In this document: one piece after another, positions 60,501 to 64,000 of the stretch | How the letters are laid out: each line of letters opens with the position of its first letter | How positions within the stretch are numbered: position 1 is the stretch's first letter | NCBI GenBank assembly: GCA_029961685.1 | Contig: JARWKL010000006.1 | Span: 1,798,001 to 1,862,000 of the forward strand | Length of the DNA stretch: 64,000 nucleotides | Direction: 5' to 3' | DNA from: Aristolochia californica | Taxonomy: Eukaryota > Streptophyta > Magnoliopsida > Piperales > Aristolochiaceae | Made by a program: the position numbers and the translations under genes | Notes under the pieces: model-generated | The model's input: only the letters and a program-made list of their open reading frames with translations | What the model was told of the DNA's origin: nothing | Databases searched by the model: none

Positions 60501-62013
60501 AAGGTCATTCACCTTGGGATTTGAGATCACAACCAGAAGCAAAAATGACTTGCTGTCTTGCAGAAGCATACGTTGACACAGCACCAACCTAAGCAATTCT
60601 TTCCATCCTCTGCAACTCCGTTTCGAGCATCCAGTCATTCTGGTACAGCGACATCACTCACGAACAAATTCCCACAAAGATGGCTTCCTTCATACATCTC
60701 CATTATGAAGACAAACCAAAAAAGAGTTATAGACAAGAGATGGGCATTCCCGCCAGGCAGATTTTCTATTCTATTTTCATATATTTTGTAACATTCTCAT
60801 GTTTCTGACTCGAAGGAGTGTTTACTGTGTCAAACCCGGAGACTGTGTAAACTGTGAACTACTGTCTGAAGTCTTTTTGAGCTAAATCTGCTGGTATTCG
60901 AACTTATCCAGAGAAACAAAACCAAAAACCCTTTTTCACAATCTTAAAAAGCTCAAACACCATTATTCCCTTTCTTCCCATTTCTGTGGGTTCTCAAGAT
61001 CAAACACAAAGCATACCAACAAAAGTGAAAAGACGCGTTTGTAATCTTCTCCTCCTCTTCCATCCCCTTTTCTTTATGGACTCACTTGCAGTTGACTCGT
61101 TAATCTCGATCCCTCTTCTGTAGGAATCCAAAGCACTCGCCTATCGTCTGAACCTCTCCCTCCTCCCTCTTTTCATTTCTTCATCAGAAACAGATACCCA
61201 TGTAAACTCCTCTGCTCCGATGTTTCCCATTCTCGCCAGGCTGCCCACAGGAAAAGATCAAAGAATCAAAACGCCCTCAATTCTGCAAGGATAGAGACCG
61301 ATGTCTGCCGCGGGCGCCCCCACCGGAATTAAAATTCTTCCCTCACATGATTTCTACTGGCCCGGCGGTGGAACATTGAGGCTAACCCATGTTTGGGTGG
61401 GACACAAACACAGCTTTAGTATTGCGTTTCAGTAATATAATCCAAGGGAAAGTTCGCATTCAGCACTCAACTCCAGCTATTCCAGAAATATTTTTTCCCG
61501 ACCGATCGGATGATAGCATGATACAGCCAGCCCACATGGTGTTCTTCATTGGGAGAGTTCATAAATCGCCTCCCACCAAACAAAACCATGTGAGTTCACC
61601 AGCTTTTGCCTCCGATTCCAGAGTGGATTATGAGATTATTATCTTTCGTATTCAATAGGGTAATTACTCTAATCAGTGAGGGTATTTTAGTGAACCACAG
61701 AAAGTGGCATAAAAGAAAAAAAAACAAAATTTGCCTTGGATGCCTTTTCGTGTTTTCCTACTTAGAAGAGAAAAAAATAAGAACATGGTACAGATCAATC
61801 CGGTCCCACAGGGATGGACGACGATAGAGACAGTAGACGACTCGGCATGTCCGGATGATGGTGGGCGTGCGGGCCCCGTAGGAGACGAAGATCGGGTGGA
61901 TTTTCCACTTTCATCGTCCTCGTGACATCGACACTTAATCTAACCGTGAAATGACTTTAATGTCCCTGCCCCTGTCGTCTCTCCTGCGATCTTCTTTTAA
62001 AGAAAAAGGAGAC

Positions 62014-62044
<31 letters not shown>

Positions 62045-62230
62045 AATAACAGAGTTGTCTGCCGCCATCTTCATGCACAGCTAGCGTGAGTTTAAAGGCA
62101 GCATTAAATCTCATTCCTTGATTGCCCTTTTCCCTCTTTACACCCTCCGTAATTCGTTCTTCTGTTAGTCTCTTTCACAATAATTCGTGCTTGTTTCCGA
62201 CTCTTCCCTCTCTCGACTGCCCTCGCGGTC
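57551..62230. other. long gene-poor interval
   Basis: About 4.7 kb without a supported gene. It holds the PLATZ 3' UTR, purine-rich runs near 58470-58560, a coding-like fragment at 58893-59081 (listed separately), a C-run at 60078-60085 and a T-tract at 62013-62036. Short frames at 61389-61925 show no family resemblance. The last few hundred bases are presumably the SMR promoter. Confidence 0.4.
58893..59081 (+). pseudogene. coding-like fragment of unknown origin
   Basis: One frame runs 62 codons from just after a TAA to a TGA and reads like real protein, for example DPTKERFIHSLNDKSLQYIV and ELKESSPIACPLHNLFST. It has no start codon near its beginning and no flanking exons that I could find. 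AT-rich codon use would suit an organelle-derived or old retro-inserted fragment, but I could not match it to a family. Confidence 0.22.
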
Positions 62231-62234
62231 TCTG

Positions 62235-62242
62235 TATATATT
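62235..62242 (+). promoter_or_regulatory. TATA box of SMR gene
   Basis: TATATATT lies 107 bp before the SMR start codon, a normal distance for a plant TATA box with a leader of about 75-85 nt. Confidence 0.5.
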
Positions 62243-62348
62243 TACGAGATGTATCATGTGTTTCATCCCTAAACAGCTTCAGACTCAGTTTCGCTAGGTT
62301 CTTCGCCGTTGGCAGATGTTGTAGTGTTCGTCACCTGTTCGGTGAATT

Positions 62349-62630
62349 ATGGGTTCGAGAGACATTGAAGAATTGGTATCGGTATCAATCGCTCCAGTAA
62401 GAACGAAGGCTGCGAAAGATGTTTCGGACGAAGGAGGAGAATTGCGTACGCCCAAGTCGGAAGATCACATGATCCGGCCAGTTCTGGAGTGTCCGCCGGC
62501 GCCGAGGAAACCCCGACCGGTGAAGCGGAAATCCGTCTCGCCACCCGGAGGTTTCTTCCTCGTTCCCCATGATCTCAGCTCCGTCTTCGTTAGACATTAC
62601 ACGTCTCCGAAGAAGATCAAAGCGGGTTGA
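62349..62630 (+). CDS. SMR: SIAMESE-related cyclin-dependent kinase inhibitor
   Basis: An intronless 93-residue protein, the size and structure expected of SIM/SMR inhibitors. The hallmark CPPAPRKPR is at residues 48-56, followed by a basic PVKRKS and then FFLVPHDLSSVFVRHY at 69-84, corresponding to the conserved hydrophobic motif near the C-terminus. The rest is low complexity and charged, typical of these largely disordered proteins. SMRs bind CDK-cyclin complexes in the nucleus and push cells out of mitosis into endoreduplication, often in response to stress or differentiation cues. The paralogue number cannot be set from this sequence. Confidence 0.9.
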   Translation: MGSRDIEELVSVSIAPVRTKAAKDVSDEGGELRTPKSEDHMIRPVLECPPAPRKPRPVKRKSVSPPGGFFLVPHDLSSVFVRHYTSPKKIKAG

Positions 62631-63486
62631 AGACGGATTTGTTTTATTAGTTATTATTTTTTCAATTCTTGATTGTTTATCTCTGTAGTGTGTAGTGATA
62701 TTTCTTTTCTACAAATCTCCACGGGGGGGGGGGGAAAGTGATCCGAATTGGTCCTTTTATTTTTTTGCGAATTAAGATGGTAGAAGATCCCGAAGTACTA
62801 CTACTCTTCAATGGAGGCTTAGTTTTTGTATCTATTGTTTGAAATTCCATAGGTCTCTTATTTAAATCTTGGCAGTTGGAAGACAAAATCCTCTCGTACG
62901 AGATGTGCAGATGATTTTGAGAGATAGCTTTGTTCGAATTTCCAGTTTAAGAGGCTACCAAGTCTCATCTCCGTACTGGGGACCCTTAGGCAACTGCTGG
63001 TAACTTTCTTTTCCTCCAGCGGGACCCCTGTTGACGACGGGCTGCAACGATCCACCATTATTACTGTGTCTGAAACGTACTCTTCACGATAGAATTGATA
63101 AACAGCAGTCCTCGTTGCTGACAATTATGAGAAACGGACGGGGCACTCAATATTCTGATGCAGACTCTGCATCGGTCGTTTTAGTTCTTCAGCTAGAAGA
63201 TTAGACGAGTTAATATCGGAGACTGAAAGATGGCAATTGCAACGATGTTGATGTTCTGAGACGCGGGATCTCTTCTGAGATAAAAAAAAAAATCAATGTA
63301 ACAGCGAGACAAAGTTTGAAAACCTATCTTAAAAACGATAATGATCACAAATGAGAACTGCATTACATTACAAACAAGCCGAGCAAAGTTCTAGCTCATG
63401 TCTTAGCTAATAAACATCTTGCAGAAAAACACTTTCAATTCCTGTCTGTCTCTGCTCGGGGGAATGATCTGTCAATAGAACTTTCA
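62631..63486. other. convergent intergenic region between SMR and BAG-like gene
   Basis: Both flanking genes end here, so it should hold their 3' UTRs. A G-run lies at 62725-62734. No further gene is seen. Confidence 0.5.
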
Positions 63487-64000
63487 CTAAGACCCATCTG
63501 GGAAGGCAGTGCTTCCATTGTCACTCTGGTCAAGCATCTGCATCACCTCGGCTACACCTAAGGCCATTTCCTTCTGAATGGGACCAACTTCAGGCATATC
63601 GAATTTTCTCCTCTTCAATGAGCCTAGTTTTCCTACCGGCTGCGGGTCCACAACATCAAGCATGGCCTCTAGCTCCGCCACCATGGACCTCCGTGCAGAC
63701 CGAACCATATAATCCGCTCCCTACAAAGAATTATCATGTATTTGTAATGATCTTACAATTAACTAAGAAGATGAATAGCAGTAATAGACCAAAACAAGTG
63801 AAGCAATACTTTATCTCAGAGGCAGGTAACTACAGGGTGAAGCAAAACAAACCTCTATAGCATCAACAGTAAGGAGCAGCACAATGATTTTCTCGGAGAA
63901 CCTTTGCCTCTCTTCTGCATCATTGCCAATGCGGCGGCGATAGGAGAAATTGTTAAAACAAGCACGAATCTCTTTCAACTTTGCTTTAGCTACAGCAAGC
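63487..64000 (-). CDS. BAG7: BAG-family co-chaperone, BAG7-like, 3' part only
   Basis: Two exons of a gene entering from the right edge: one from beyond 64000 to 63853, and the last exon 63720-63487. Joined in frame they read KAKLKEIRACFNNFSYRRRI, then RQRFSEKIIVLLLTVDAIE, then GADYMVRSARRSMVAELEAM and LDVVDPQP, ending a little after QMLDQSDNG. This helical block matches the C-terminal half of plant BAG7-type proteins (ER-associated co-chaperones of the unfolded protein response) as I remember them. The N-terminal part is outside the window, so a different BAG member remains possible. It converges on the SMR gene. Confidence 0.68.

Noticed and set aside
1..64000. tRNA or rRNA genes
   Set aside because: No stretch with tRNA box B (GGTTCGAATCC-like) plus acceptor stem, and no rRNA-like blocks were seen by eye; a tRNAscan run would be decisive.

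Overview
This is nuclear DNA of a flowering plant. The genes have short GT-AG introns and plant-only families are present: YABBY, SAUR, PLATZ, SIAMESE-related and a thylakoid lumen pentapeptide protein. A decayed Ty1/copia retrotransposon is also present. The FILAMENTOUS FLOWER-type YABBY with its full seventh exon argues for a non-grass angiosperm, probably a eudicot; the species cannot be fixed from the sequence alone. I see no bacterial, viral or organellar gene cluster.

Layout. At 2.06-2.55 kb (+) there is an intronless SAUR36-like gene. At 7.4-9.8 kb (-) there is a seven-exon YABBY gene of the FIL/YAB1-YAB3 type. From 10 to 16 kb is gene-poor DNA. At 16.05-20.37 kb (-) lies a Ty1/copia element that has lost gag and most of protease. 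Its 5' LTR ends only 266 bp before the start codon of the next gene. At 20.6-24.1 kb (+) is a seven-exon gene for a thylakoid lumen pentapeptide-repeat protein (TL17.4-like). At 24.3-30.1 kb (-) is the Golgi Qb-SNARE GOS12, tail to tail with it. At 31.3-34.1 kb (-) is an 11-exon trehalose-6-phosphate phosphatase. Its untranslated first exon and TATA box sit near 37.2-37.5 kb, and a cluster of CACGTG boxes lies further upstream.

At 42.7-45.2 kb (+) is RNA polymerase II subunit RPB4, followed at 45.7-46.7 kb (+) by a plastid DUF177/YCED-type protein; both have TGGGCY-rich upstream DNA. From 47.1 to 48.66 kb is an AT-rich tandem array with a period near 165 bp. At 48.9-50.25 kb (+) is an intronless GT47 glycosyltransferase. 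From 50.3 to 54 kb is a repeat-rich block: a 66-bp duplication, a large foldback and a 333-bp tandem repeat. At 56.36-57.55 kb (+) is a PLATZ zinc-binding protein, at 62.35-62.63 kb (+) a SIAMESE-related CDK inhibitor, and at 63.49 kb to the window end (-) the 3' part of a BAG7-like gene.

The genes are independent loci and do not form one pathway. The clearest higher-order signal is that SAUR36, FIL and GOS12 are consecutive genes in Arabidopsis (from memory At2g45210, At2g45190 and At2g45200), so the left half of the window looks like a conserved ancestral block loosened by a transposon and by the pentapeptide gene. I found no convincing new multi-gene system. The most unusual structures are the foldback, the tandem repeats and the retrotransposon at a gene promoter. 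Exon limits come from reading splice sites by eye together with conserved protein alignment from memory.
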